This document shows positions 8,363 through 16,550 of a stretch of DNA of 64,000 nucleotides, piece after piece. How positions within the stretch are numbered: the first letter of the stretch is position 1; the number at the start of each line of letters is the position of its first letter. The notes below the pieces were generated by a model. The model was not told the DNA's origin and did no database searches. It was given only the letters and a program-made list of their open reading frames with translations. Source of the stretch: Akkermansiaceae bacterium UBA956. Lineage in GTDB: Bacteria; Verrucomicrobiota; Verrucomicrobiia; Verrucomicrobiales; Akkermansiaceae. The position numbers were made by a program, and so were the translations under genes. Location: the NCBI GenBank assembly GCA_002293145.1, contig DBCO01000027.1:62001-126000 (forward strand), in the 5' to 3' direction.

Positions 8363-9826
8363 TTAGATGATGCGAAGGTTGTCCACAAGTACGCAACGGC
8401 GCACGCGGGTGAAAGTCTTAGGAGTGGTGATGCCCTCGCCCGTGGTCGTGGCGATGGAGTAGGAAAGATAGCCTTCGCCACCGAGACCAAGTCCCGCGGT
8501 ACTGGGGCCATTTTTCACAAAAATCGTGGTGTCCATTTCCTTGGCCATGTAGGTCATGTGATCGACATTGCGCGTATGGATCATCGCCGAGTGGCGATAG
8601 TTGTGCTCGGCTTGTTTCGCGTGTTTGACCGCAGTGACAAAATCCGGGCAAGCGACGATGGGGATCATCGGCATCATTTGCTCTTCTTGCACGAAGGGAT
8701 GATCAGCGCTGGTTTCGCCGAAAAGGATCGGTGCAGAAGCAGAAATCGTAGCACCGGCATGGCGCGCCAGAACCGCAGGATCGGCACCAATCAGATCGCG
8801 ATTCACGGCGGCATGAGAGCATCCGCCGTCGGTTTCTTTGTAAGTGAACGCGGCTTTACTAAGAGCATCCACTTGAGCGGCATTGAGGCGAGCAGCTCCG
8901 GCTTTTTCCAACTCTTCCATGAAGCGATTGAACACAGAGCCCACAACGAATACAGCTTTTTCACCGATGCAGAGCAGGTTGTTATCAAAGCCACCGCCTT
9001 CGATCACGCTGCGCGCGGCCTTGGCGAGATCGGCTGAGTCATCTACTACGACCGTGGGGTTTCCTGGGCCTGCACAAATCGCACGCTTGCCGGATTTCAT
9101 CGCAGCACCAACCACAGCAGGACCACCGGTGATGGCAAGCAAAGGAATTTGCTCATTTTTGCAGATCAAATTGAACGAATCCAAAGTGGGTTGCTCGATG
9201 CAGGTAATCAGATTCGAGATCCCCAGTTCGCGCTCGATGGCTTTGTTATACTCACGCACTGCCATGCAAGCACTGCGAGCACCACCGGGATGCGGATTGA
9301 AAACGATCGCATTTCCAGCTGCCACCATGCTGATGACATTGCCAGTAAGAGTCGGTATCGAGTGAGTCACAGGAAGGATGGCACCGATGACGCCAAAGGG
9401 TGCAAATTCTTCCATCATGATGCCGCCGTCGCCACTCATAGCATCGGGGCGCAGAAATTCCACGCCGGGAACATTTTTTGTGATCAACAACTTGCCAATC
9501 TTGTGATCGAGACGACCAATCTTGGTCTCTTCCATTTCAAATTTGCCCCACGCCTCGGCATTCGAAACGGCAAGAGTTTTGACAATTTCAATCACCTTGG
9601 CACGAGCACCAACGCCAGCTTTTTTCAGCTTCAAGTGTGCATGATGAGCGGCGTCGGCGGCTTTATCTACGCAGGTAAACACGCCGTAGTTGCCTTCACC
9701 ACCACCGCAGCCGCAGCCACATCCAGCGGCAGCAGCAGATGTAGGTGCCGCCGTAACATTCGCGGCCACAAGACGGGAAAGTACACTTTCGACGACAGAT
9801 TGGATTTGTTTTTGATCGAGAGTCAT
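8363..9826 (-). CDS. BMC CoA-acylating aldehyde dehydrogenase (PduP/EutE-like)
   Basis: 487 residues. The enzyme oxidises the aldehyde held inside the shell (expected lactaldehyde) to acyl-CoA with NAD+. The catalytic cysteine is C286 in NNLLCIGEK. The cofactor region AICAGPGNPTVVVDDSAD and the VFNPHPGG block are typical of the CoA-acylating subfamily. Residues 1-21 (LDQKQIQSVVESVLSRLVA) form an amphipathic N-terminal helix, a classic encapsulation peptide. It is joined to the enzyme by an Ala-rich linker with an unusual GCGCGCGGG stretch (C36, C38, C40), which could bind metal or form disulfides. The gene lies between the inserted GxxExxY element upstream and a BMC-P gene 5 nt downstream. 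Length is normal for the family. Confidence 0.93.
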   Translation of the reverse strand: MTLDQKQIQSVVESVLSRLVAANVTAAPTSAAAAGCGCGCGGGEGNYGVFTCVDKAADAAHHAHLKLKKAGVGARAKVIEIVKTLAVSNAEAWGKFEMEETKIGRLDHKIGKLLITKNVPGVEFLRPDAMSGDGGIMMEEFAPFGVIGAILPVTHSIPTLTGNVISMVAAGNAIVFNPHPGGARSACMAVREYNKAIERELGISNLITCIEQPTLDSFNLICKNEQIPLLAITGGPAVVGAAMKSGKRAICAGPGNPTVVVDDSADLAKAARSVIEGGGFDNNLLCIGEKAVFVVGSVFNRFMEELEKAGAARLNAAQVDALSKAAFTYKETDGGCSHAAVNRDLIGADPAVLARHAGATISASAPILFGETSADHPFVQEEQMMPMIPIVACPDFVTAVKHAKQAEHNYRHSAMIHTRNVDHMTYMAKEMDTTIFVKNGPSTAGLGLGGEGYLSYSIATTTGEGITTPKTFTRVRRCVLVDNLRII

Positions 9827-9859
9827 AAAAAATGAAATAATGAGAGAAAGTATGAATGA

Positions 9860-10292
9860 ACCACAGATTACACAGAATTCTCAGATTTGCTTAAACGGTG
9901 ATTCTTTTGATTTTCAGGGATGCGTGTTTAAAATTGAGTAACATCCGACTTTGAGTCCAGTGATTTTGAGGTAGCCTATCATTTGTGATAGATGCGCGTC
10001 ATTAAATTTATCAACTACTTTGGTGTCAACAATCACTAGATTTTCAACGATGAGATCAGGTATCAATGTCCCGATAGGCCGCTTTTTATACATCACACAA
10101 AAGCGCTGTTGTTGACTGAAATTGATGCCCATTTCCGCAATCTCAATGCACAAAGCATTTTCATACAACTTTTCATCCAATCCATTTCTCAACTCACAAT
10201 GAACTTCCATCGCAGCGCCAATGATGCGTTGTGTCAATTCTTGGTGCATGCCTGCCTCATTCATAATCTGAGAAATCTGTGAAATCTGTGGT
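9860..10292. mobile_element. GxxExxY unit bounded by 28-bp inverted repeats
   Basis: A 28-bp sequence at 9860-9887 (ACCACAGATTACACAGAA...) is repeated in inverted orientation at 10265-10292 with about 26 of 28 positions matching. The right arm directly abuts the start codon of the enclosed GxxExxY gene, and the left arm lies 26 bp beyond its stop. The unit separates two genes of a BMC operon that are otherwise tightly packed. This looks like a discrete insertion unit. No transposase is present, so movement would need help in trans. Confidence 0.6.
9914..10264 (-). CDS. GxxExxY protein (PD-(D/E)XK-related, PF13366-like)
   Basis: 116 residues. The family signature lies near the N-terminus: ELTQRIIGAAMEVHCELRNG with GLDEKLYENAL, the GxxExxY-type motif. 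DLIVENLVIVDTKVV supplies the D...K core expected of a PD-(D/E)XK-like fold, and QMIGYLKITGLKVG is the conserved end. The biochemical function of the family is not established; members are scattered in multiple copies in PVC and Bacteroidetes genomes. Here it sits between genes for BMC-P and aldehyde dehydrogenase and is flanked by 28-bp inverted repeats, so it is an inserted passenger rather than a microcompartment component. The ATG at 10264 directly follows the right repeat, so the repeat itself forms the leader. Confidence 0.88.
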   Translation of the reverse strand: MNEAGMHQELTQRIIGAAMEVHCELRNGLDEKLYENALCIEIAEMGINFSQQQRFCVMYKKRPIGTLIPDLIVENLVIVDTKVVDKFNDAHLSQMIGYLKITGLKVGCYSILNTHP

Positions 10293-10309
10293 AAGAAAAA
10301 TGCAGTCCA

Positions 10310-10618
10310 CTAACTGTTTTTATAAACCGTATTCCCCAGCACTTCCACGCGGTCGACGATGGCGATGACCACGGCGTCTACGGGAACGAGCTTGAGATCG
10401 GCGGCTTGACGGGCACTGCCTCCTTGACAAAATAATACCAACTCCCCTTCACCGGCACCTACGGTATCGATGGCAATGATCGTATTCTGACCATTTTTGA
10501 ATTGTGTACTGTCTTTATCGTCGACGAGCTTAGGACGCAATACCAAGAGCTTGCGCCCTGTGAGATGTTCGTCTTTTTTGGTCGCTACAACTTGACCGAT
10601 GACTTCTGCGAGAAACAT
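10310..10618 (-). CDS. BMC-P shell vertex protein (EutN/CcmL family), copy 3
   Basis: 102 residues from ATG at 10618 (MFLAEVIGQVVATKKDEHLTG). An upstream in-frame ATG at 10651 would add 11 residues that do not fit the family, so the later start is chosen. The core IAIDTVGAGEGELVLFCQGGSAR is a full match to the BMC-P pattern, and VDAVVIAIVDRVEV closes the domain. It forms shell vertices. Of the three BMC-P genes in the operon this is the closest to the canonical EutN/CcmL sequence. Confidence 0.94.
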   Translation of the reverse strand: MFLAEVIGQVVATKKDEHLTGRKLLVLRPKLVDDKDSTQFKNGQNTIIAIDTVGAGEGELVLFCQGGSARQAADLKLVPVDAVVIAIVDRVEVLGNTVYKNS

Positions 10619-10678
10619 AAAGCGTTTTTCGTTAGTGGGTGGGCGCATCACATTAATGCGATGCGCCGTGACATCGTA

Positions 10679-10987
10679 TTACTTGCGAGGAGCGCGCGCG
10701 GCGGCGGAGGCGTCTTTGGGAAGCACACCTTCGATTGCATCATCGGGACGAGCGATCACGTGAGCACTGACCACTTCACCACAGCTGCTAGCGGCAGCGG
10801 CTCCGGTGTCGATGGCCGATTTCACTGCGGCGACATCACCTGTAATAACGGCGTTGCAAAGAGCGCTGCCGACTTGTTTCATCGGACCAGCGAGTTCAAC
10901 GTTTGCGGATTTAAGCATCGCGTCCACTCCGACGACAAGGCATGCGAGTCCGCGTGTTTCCAATAGTCCTACTGCTTGTTTAGCCAT
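10679..10987 (-). CDS. BMC-H shell hexamer protein with short C-terminal extension, copy 1
   Basis: 102 residues. A single BMC domain: AVGLLETRGLACLVVGVDAML at the start, a central ITGDVAAVKSAIDTGAAAA, and VVSAHVIARPDDAIEGVL at the end. It forms hexamers that tile shell facets. Compared with the other two BMC-H proteins here it carries a basic extension of about 15 residues (KDASAAARAPRK), which could face the lumen or cytosol. It lies between ackA and a BMC-P gene. Confidence 0.94.
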   Translation of the reverse strand: MAKQAVGLLETRGLACLVVGVDAMLKSANVELAGPMKQVGSALCNAVITGDVAAVKSAIDTGAAAASSCGEVVSAHVIARPDDAIEGVLPKDASAAARAPRK

Positions 10988-11031
10988 AATATGTGTTTTG
11001 TTAGTTGTTTGATTGTTAGAAATTGAATGAG

Positions 11032-12222
11032 TTAAGAAATTTCATGGTGAGTCACCTTACGGAAAACCTCACGAGCGAGCACGAGCTCTTCATTTGCGGG
11101 GATGACGAAAATTTTCGCCTTCGAATGAGGAGCACTGAGTTCTGCTTCGACGGCACGGCATGCAACATTGCGCACGTCATCGAAAACAAGGCCGAACTCC
11201 TCCAAGCCCTCGCATACAGCCTTGCGCACCGTGTAATCGTTTTCACCGATGCCTGCGGTGAAGACCAGCGCATCGATGCCACCCATTTGCCAAGCGAAAG
11301 AACCCACCCAGTGGCGGATCGAATCGACGAGGTGAGCGAGTGCCAGTGCCGCATCGGCATTGCCTTGGTTCTTCGCGGCATGGATGTCGCGGATGTCATT
11401 GCTGATGCCGGAGATTCCTTGCAGGCCAGACTCTTTGGTGAGTTGTCGTTCGGCTTCTTCCAAAGAAATTCCCAGCGTTTTCATCGCATAGGGCAAAGCA
11501 CCCGAATCAAGATCACCGACGCGGTTGTTCTGCGGCAGACCACTTTGTGGCGAGAAGCCCATACTGGTGCCGATGGCGACGCCATTGAAAATGCCGGTGA
11601 TAGAACTACTACCACCGAGGTGACAGGACACCACGCGCAGTGGTTTTCCTGCAATCGGTGCAGGTCCATGAAGATAAAGTGATGCAGTACTCTGCGCCAC
11701 ATCAGCCCGACCTAACAACTCCGCTGAACGCTCTGCCACAAATTTGTGACTTGCGCCGTGGAAGCCGTAGCGGCGGATACCAATCTCACGCCAAGCCTTA
11801 GGCAAGGCATAGATAGATCGCGCCTCCGAAACCCATTGATAAAATGCAGTTTCAAACAAGGCGACTAACTTCGCATGTGGCAGCGATTTGCCAAATTGGC
11901 GAATACCATTGGCATACGGAGGGTTGTGAGCAGGTGCTACTGCGGCGAAGTCTTCGAGCGCTTTCACACAGACATCATCGGCGATCACACAGCCACTCAA
12001 ATCCTTGCCCAGCACTGTCTTGAAACCGACGGCATCGATTTCCTCCGCAGAGGAAATCACACCATCTTTTTGCAAAGTTGCCAGCGCATCATCGATCACA
12101 GCGGCGTAATCGCTCACGCGTTCATAGCCACCTTTTGCCAACACTTCCTGCCCTCCTTCATCCATGCGATAAAGGCGGTACTTGAAAGAAGTCGAACCGA
12201 GGTTGGCGATGAGAACTAGCAT
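11032..12222 (-). CDS. ackA: Acetate/propionate kinase of the BMC operon
   Basis: 396 residues, the normal length for acetokinases. The enzyme converts acyl-phosphate made by PduL to the free acid with ATP formation. Family motifs are NLGSTSFKYRLY at the N-terminus (usual form NxGSSSxK, here with Thr), RRYGFHGASHKFVAERS, VVSCHLGGSSSITGI, TSMGFSPQSGLPQNNRVGDLD and VFTAGIGEND. Its place among shell genes shows that substrate-level phosphorylation is part of the pathway. The kinase probably acts outside the shell; no obvious encapsulation peptide is seen. Confidence 0.93.
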   Translation of the reverse strand: MLVLIANLGSTSFKYRLYRMDEGGQEVLAKGGYERVSDYAAVIDDALATLQKDGVISSAEEIDAVGFKTVLGKDLSGCVIADDVCVKALEDFAAVAPAHNPPYANGIRQFGKSLPHAKLVALFETAFYQWVSEARSIYALPKAWREIGIRRYGFHGASHKFVAERSAELLGRADVAQSTASLYLHGPAPIAGKPLRVVSCHLGGSSSITGIFNGVAIGTSMGFSPQSGLPQNNRVGDLDSGALPYAMKTLGISLEEAERQLTKESGLQGISGISNDIRDIHAAKNQGNADAALALAHLVDSIRHWVGSFAWQMGGIDALVFTAGIGENDYTVRKAVCEGLEEFGLVFDDVRNVACRAVEAELSAPHSKAKIFVIPANEELVLAREVFRKVTHHEIS

Positions 12223-12255
12223 GGGAAAAACGCTGAAAATCTGAAATGAGGTCAG

Positions 12256-12534
12256 TTACCCAATCCAGGTGCCAAGCTTGCTGAGGTCGTCGTGTGGACG
12301 AGCAATCACTTGCACGGAGGTCACTGTGCCAACGTTCGATGCCGCGGCAGCAGCTGCGTCGAGGCCAGCTTTCACGGCGGCAACGTTGCCGGTGAAGAAG
12401 CCCGTCACCAGTCCCGAGCCGATTTTGTCCCAGCCGGTCATTTGAATGTCAGCGGATTTGAGAGCAGCATCTGCACCTTCGATAAGAGCGATGAAACCTT
12501 TGGTTTCCAGAATTCCGATTGCTTGTTTAGCCAT
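12256..12534 (-). CDS. BMC-H shell hexamer protein, copy 2
   Basis: 92 residues with a single BMC domain: AIGILETKGFIALIEGADAAL, then FFTGNVAAVKAGLDAAAAAA and VTSVQVIARPHDDLSKLG. A facet-forming hexamer. The KIGSGLVTGFFTGNV segment corresponds to the pore-lining loop of BMC-H proteins. It lies 34 nt after the next BMC-H gene and 33 nt before ackA. Confidence 0.95.
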   Translation of the reverse strand: MAKQAIGILETKGFIALIEGADAALKSADIQMTGWDKIGSGLVTGFFTGNVAAVKAGLDAAAAAASNVGTVTSVQVIARPHDDLSKLGTWIG

Positions 12535-12570
12535 AATGGTAATTTGTTAGAAATTGAAAAAGTGTTAGGA

Positions 12571-12843
12571 TTAAGCGATGCCTAATTGAATAAGCAGATC
12601 GTTGTGTGGACGAGCTATCACGTGAGAACCAACAAGCTCACCTACGCGACCTGCGGCATCGGCACCGGCGGAAACAGCGGATTTCACGCTGCCGACGTCG
12701 CCCTTGACGATCACGGTGAGGAAGCCACCGCCTGTTTGAATTTGTTTAACGAGTTCGACGTTTGCCGCTTTCGTCATGGCATCGGTAGCCTCTACGCTGC
12801 CGACATAACCTTTGGTTTCAATGAATCCGAGTGCTGCACTCAT
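12571..12843 (-). CDS. BMC-H shell hexamer protein, copy 3
   Basis: 90 residues, the most canonical BMC-H here: ALGFIETKGYVGSVEATDAMT, then VIVKGDVGSVKSAVSAGADAA and LVGSHVIARPHNDLL. Probably the major facet protein, since it is the first shell gene of the operon after pduL. It diverges clearly from the other two BMC-H copies, so the three are not recent duplicates. Confidence 0.95.
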   Translation of the reverse strand: MSAALGFIETKGYVGSVEATDAMTKAANVELVKQIQTGGGFLTVIVKGDVGSVKSAVSAGADAAGRVGELVGSHVIARPHNDLLIQLGIA

Positions 12844-12886
12844 AATAATATATTGTTGATGGAGTTGTTAGTTTGTTCGATTAAAA

Positions 12887-13561
12887 TCATTTGATCAATT
12901 CGCAAAAAGTATTGGGCTTAAGACCGCAGGCATTGCCTTCATCGGTATCGATGTGGACTTCGAGTTTGAACGAGGGATCGACGCGGACGACGAGATTGTC
13001 AAATGTCATACCGAGATCACCGTGCACTTTGAGTTTCATCACATCGAGATGCTTCACGCCATAGAAAGTGGCATCATCGGGATGCATGTGCACGTGAGGT
13101 TGGGCGCGGATGATGCCCTCTTTCAGTTCAAAATATCCGTGTGGCCCCATAAGCATGCCGCCCTGTGTTCCAACGATATCGCCAGACATGCGAACCGGAA
13201 TGTCAAAACCCAGAGCGATCGCATCAGTGTAGGCAAGCTCCACTTGGTTCAGCTGGCGGCAAGGACCAAGAATGCGCAAATTGGAAATCACGCGGGAACG
13301 AGGACCAATCAGAGTTATCGACTCCTTGGCAGCGTATTGCCCGTGTTGATAAAGATCCTTCATCGGCTGCAATTGGTAGCCGGGACCAAAGAGCGCTTCC
13401 ACAGCTTCTTGCGTCAAATGACAATGCCGCGCACTGATGTTGACCAACAGCTGATTGGGAGCCTGCTGCGGCGCAGCTAATCCCATCTTGGCATAAATTT
13501 GCTCACGAACCAACTGCTCGATCACAGTTCTGGGTGTTTTGGAATTGATGGAAGTGGACAT
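12887..13561 (-). CDS. pduL: PduL-type phosphotransacylase of the BMC
   Basis: 224 residues from ATG at 13561. This start is chosen because a purine-rich TAGGGGTG precedes it and because residues 1-30 then form the encapsulation peptide (RTVIEQLVREQIYAKMGLA). An upstream in-frame ATG would add 35 unrelated residues. PduL exchanges CoA for phosphate on acyl-CoA, recycling CoA inside the shell. Zinc-site histidines are visible as SARHCHLT (H46, H48) and PHVHMH (H156, H158, H160), and the duplicated PduL domain is full length. First gene of the minus-strand BMC operon, divergent from the DeoR-type regulator. Confidence 0.94.
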   Translation of the reverse strand: MSTSINSKTPRTVIEQLVREQIYAKMGLAAPQQAPNQLLVNISARHCHLTQEAVEALFGPGYQLQPMKDLYQHGQYAAKESITLIGPRSRVISNLRILGPCRQLNQVELAYTDAIALGFDIPVRMSGDIVGTQGGMLMGPHGYFELKEGIIRAQPHVHMHPDDATFYGVKHLDVMKLKVHGDLGMTFDNLVVRVDPSFKLEVHIDTDEGNACGLKPNTFCELIK

Positions 13562-13672
13562 CGACACCCCTAATTTCTGTGTTTTTTCGGTTTTGTCAAT
13601 AAAAATCCAATTATTCCCAAAAATTTCCAGATTTTCATTTACGAAATCGATCAAACCTGCCAGCAAAGAGCC
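13562..13672. promoter_or_regulatory. Divergent control region between BMC operon and DeoR-type regulator
   Basis: A 111-bp AT-rich gap between the first codons of pduL (minus) and the regulator (plus), which must hold both promoters and probably the operator. A TTGACA lies on the minus strand at 13599-13594. The hexamer 17 bp further (AAATTA) is a poor -10 and too close to the start codon, so no promoter is called exactly. The palindromic ATCGAT at about 13646-13651 is only a weak operator candidate. Confidence 0.45.
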
Positions 13673-14431
13673 GTGCTACCTCTGGAACGACAACAAAAAA
13701 TTCTCGCGCAACTGAACGAGAGCGGCAACCTCCGCACTATAGAGATCGCCGCCTTTCTCAATGTCACTGACGAAACCGTGCGCAAGGACTTCGAGGCCCT
13801 CGAAAAGCGCGGCTACCTCATTCGCGTTCACGGAGGTGCCACAAGTCCTTTGAAAATCCGCGAGGAAATTTCGCTCACCGAGCGCCAATTGACCAATCGT
13901 GATGAGAAGACGGCCATCGCTCGCGAGGCGGCGAAACGCATCCAGCCTAACGAAACGATTTTCCTCGATGCCTCTTCCACAGCGCTCACGCTCACCGAGT
14001 TCCTGCCCGATTATCCGCTCACGATTTTAACCAATGCGCTCAATGTGTTCACAGCACTGGAAGGCCGAAGCAATCTCGATCTGATCTGCACAGGAGGACT
14101 CTACGATGCTCGTTCGCGTTCTTACATCGGCCTGATCGCCGAGCAATCTCTGCGCCGCTTCAACATTCATCGCATGTTTTTTTCGGGCAGCGGCTTGCAC
14201 CTCACACGTGGCATTTCCGAAACAAATAACCGCCAAGCCGTATTCAAGGAACGCGTTGTCGCCTGCGCAGAAGATGTGGTATTTCTCAGCGACCACACCA
14301 AGCTCGGCCAAAAAGCAGCATTTTTCTTCGCCCAACTCAGCGATATCAGCTGCATCATCACCGATTCCCAAGCCGATCAAAAAATCCTCAGCGACATCGC
14401 CAGCCATGGCGTCGAGGTGATCGAAGCATAA
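13673..14431 (+). CDS. DeoR-family transcriptional regulator of the BMC operon
   Basis: 252 residues from a GTG at 13673 with a weak AAAGAG leader. The N-terminus is a DeoR helix-turn-helix: ERQQKILAQLNESGNLRTIEIA, then VTDETVRKDFEALEKRGYLIRVHGGA. The C-terminal DeoRC sensor domain has IFLDASSTALTLTEFL, LTNALNVFTAL and KLGQKAAFFF, the fold that binds phosphorylated sugars. Divergent position next to pduL suggests it controls the microcompartment genes. By family habit it would repress them until a sugar-phosphate intermediate such as fuculose- or rhamnulose-1-phosphate appears; the effector is inferred. Confidence 0.92.
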   Translation: MLPLERQQKILAQLNESGNLRTIEIAAFLNVTDETVRKDFEALEKRGYLIRVHGGATSPLKIREEISLTERQLTNRDEKTAIAREAAKRIQPNETIFLDASSTALTLTEFLPDYPLTILTNALNVFTALEGRSNLDLICTGGLYDARSRSYIGLIAEQSLRRFNIHRMFFSGSGLHLTRGISETNNRQAVFKERVVACAEDVVFLSDHTKLGQKAAFFFAQLSDISCIITDSQADQKILSDIASHGVEVIEA

Positions 14432-14448
14432 TCAAATCGCCAGAAAAA

Positions 14449-15230
14449 CTAACAACTTTTCAACAGCGCTTCCAACAAATCACTCAGCTCCATGCTGACA
14501 ATCGCAGAAGCGCGATCGCCAATAGCATAAGGCAAAATCAGTCGGCCATTGTGAACGCGGGATCCGCAACTATATACGACGTTGGGCACATAGCCATCTC
14601 GTTCGTTGCCTGCAGGAGAGAGCAGCGGTTCAGCCAATCGACCAATAACAATCGTCGGATCATGCAAATCCAACAATGCTGCAGAGATGCAGTATTTTCT
14701 CATCGGCCCAACACCATGTGTGATCACTAACCAGCCTGCTTCGGTCTCAATCGGCGAACCACAATTCGATGCGGCGAACCACTGGATGCTTTCCAGTTTG
14801 CGCTTCATATCGCGCGATGCGGGATCGATGGTAATCTCCCCATCATGTTCCATGGTTCCGGCACGGAACTCGATCGAAGAAATATGCCCTTCTCCCGTGA
14901 TCCGCAGGCTCATGATGAATCGCAAACCACCATCAGGAGCATTGGTCTGATCGTGATGTGGGACCATCGATGGATTAAAAATCGCCGTAGATTCTAACGC
15001 ATACTCGCCTGAAAAAACCGAACCTAACAACATCTTGCGCTCGTGAGTGAGCGGTCGTTGCGCACCAACCAAGTGATGAAATTTTTTAAAATGAGCCATC
15101 AATAACGGTTCGATATCATAGTGACGCGCATCAAATTCTGCGCGCACACTTTTCAATTGAGCAACTGCTTATTCTGTTAGAGCGAGAACACGACCAATGA
15201 TGGTGGTGATCCGCACGTGATCGGAAGTGA
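14449..15230 (-). pseudogene. GH130-family glycoside phosphorylase remnant
   Basis: The minus-strand frame from about 15230 reads DHVRITTIIGRVLALTE, then an in-frame TAA at about 15176, then continues FDARHYDIEPLLMAHFKKF and HHLVGAQRPLTHERKMLLG up to the stop at 14449. These are GH130 landmarks, as are NPSMVPHHDQ, LRFIMSLRITGEGHISSIEFR and the C-terminal CGSPIETEAGWLVITHGVGP and GYVPNVVYSCGSRVHNG. The family's central part of about 200 residues, with the propeller blades and active-site region, is missing between EITIDPASRDMKRKL and WFAASNCGSPIE. It therefore combines an internal in-frame deletion with a nonsense codon. A shortened protein of about 235 residues could still be made from a TTG at 15156, but it would lack activity. 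Confidence 0.78.
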
Positions 15231-15428
15231 TATCGCATTGTGCAGGATACCCCCTTCACCCAGATTACAGGTTATCAAAAAATACTTTTTCCTAGAGGTG
15301 TTAGGTGCCTATTGCTAATAGCTCAGCGCTAATTCTTATAGGAGAAATCTTTTTAGCACTTTTTTGCACCACAGTCTCGACAAATGTCTGAGTTCGTCTA
15401 GTTTTCACGCAGCACAAATACCAACCGC

Positions 15429-16526
15429 ATGGACTCATCACAGGACTTCGCCACACCCATCCCCTCCACCGACTCACAGGGTTCTTACACGGATCACGCG
15501 CCCGTCGTTACTCCTCCAGCAGTTGATTCGAACGGTCTACCTCCCGATGATGTCGCTGCCATCAATGAACTCGGCCGCGCCTACGAGGCCTTCTGTAACG
15601 AGCTTGGCAAGACCATCATCGGCCAGCAACAAGTCATCGAAAATCTCGCCATTTGCTTATTCGCTCGCGGCCATGCCTTGCTGATGGGTGTTCCCGGCCT
15701 CGCCAAAACGCTGCTTGTTTCATCCGTCGCCCAAACCTTCGATCTCTCATTCAACCGCATTCAGTTCACGCCCGACCTGATGCCCGCTGACATCACCGGC
15801 ACCGATATCATCCAAGAAACCGGCATTGGTGGACGACGTCAGTTCGAGTTCATCAAAGGCCCTCTTTTCGCCAATATCGTGCTCGCAGACGAAATCAACC
15901 GCGCCCCTGCCAAGACGCAGTCCGCGATGCTTGAGGCGATGCAGGAAAACAAGGTCACGGTGCTCGGCAATACCTACACCTTGCAGCCGCCGTTTTTCGT
16001 GCTTGCCACGCAAAACCCAATCGAGCAAGAAGGCACCTACCCTCTGCCAGAAGCTCAGCTCGACCGCTTCATGTTCTTGATCGAAGTCGGCTATCCATCC
16101 GCCGAGGAGGAAAAACGCATCGCCCGTGAGACCACAGGTGCCGCCAAAGGAGCGCTCACCCGCTTGCTTTCCGGTGAAAAAATTCTCGCCTTCCAGCAAC
16201 TCGTGCGCCGTGTGCCCGTGCCTGAGCACATTTACGACTATGCGGTATCCATCGTCCGCAAGACGCGCCCGAATGAGGCTGATGCTCCTGCTTGGTTGAA
16301 AGATCTCGTAGGTTGGGGCGCAGGCCCACGTGCTGTGCAGTATCTCATTCTCGGTGCCAAGGCCCGTGCCGCCCTCAAAGGCTCCTACATGGTCCGCATG
16401 GAAGACATCGAAGCCGTCGCCTCCCCCGTTCTCGCTCACCGCGTGATCACCAACTTCGCGGCGGAATCCCAAGGCATGACCTCGAAAAAAGTGGTCGAAC
16501 GCCTCGTGGCGGAAATGCGCGCGTAA
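15429..16526 (+). CDS. MoxR-family AAA+ ATPase
   Basis: 365 residues. Walker A is GVPGLAKTLL, Walker B is VLADEINRAPAKTQSAMLEA, and sensor/arginine parts ATQNPIEQEGTYPLPEAQLD follow; the C-terminal lid domain (AAA_lid_2) is complete. About 45 N-terminal residues are low-complexity and Pro/Thr/Ser rich. MoxR ATPases act as chaperones with VWA-domain partners. Here it heads an operon with DUF58, a BatA-like VWA protein and a large membrane protein, the usual order. The cellular target is unknown; in other bacteria such loci affect stress tolerance, metal loading or cell envelope. Confidence 0.93.
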   Translation: MDSSQDFATPIPSTDSQGSYTDHAPVVTPPAVDSNGLPPDDVAAINELGRAYEAFCNELGKTIIGQQQVIENLAICLFARGHALLMGVPGLAKTLLVSSVAQTFDLSFNRIQFTPDLMPADITGTDIIQETGIGGRRQFEFIKGPLFANIVLADEINRAPAKTQSAMLEAMQENKVTVLGNTYTLQPPFFVLATQNPIEQEGTYPLPEAQLDRFMFLIEVGYPSAEEEKRIARETTGAAKGALTRLLSGEKILAFQQLVRRVPVPEHIYDYAVSIVRKTRPNEADAPAWLKDLVGWGAGPRAVQYLILGAKARAALKGSYMVRMEDIEAVASPVLAHRVITNFAAESQGMTSKKVVERLVAEMRA

Positions 16527-16550
16527 TCGCCCTTTTTTCACCCCGATCCC

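Noticed and set aside
13571..13599. Sigma70 promoter TTGACA with AAATTA for pduL
   Set aside because: The -10 is poor, and the transcript would start only a few bases before the ATG, leaving no place for the visible ribosome binding site.
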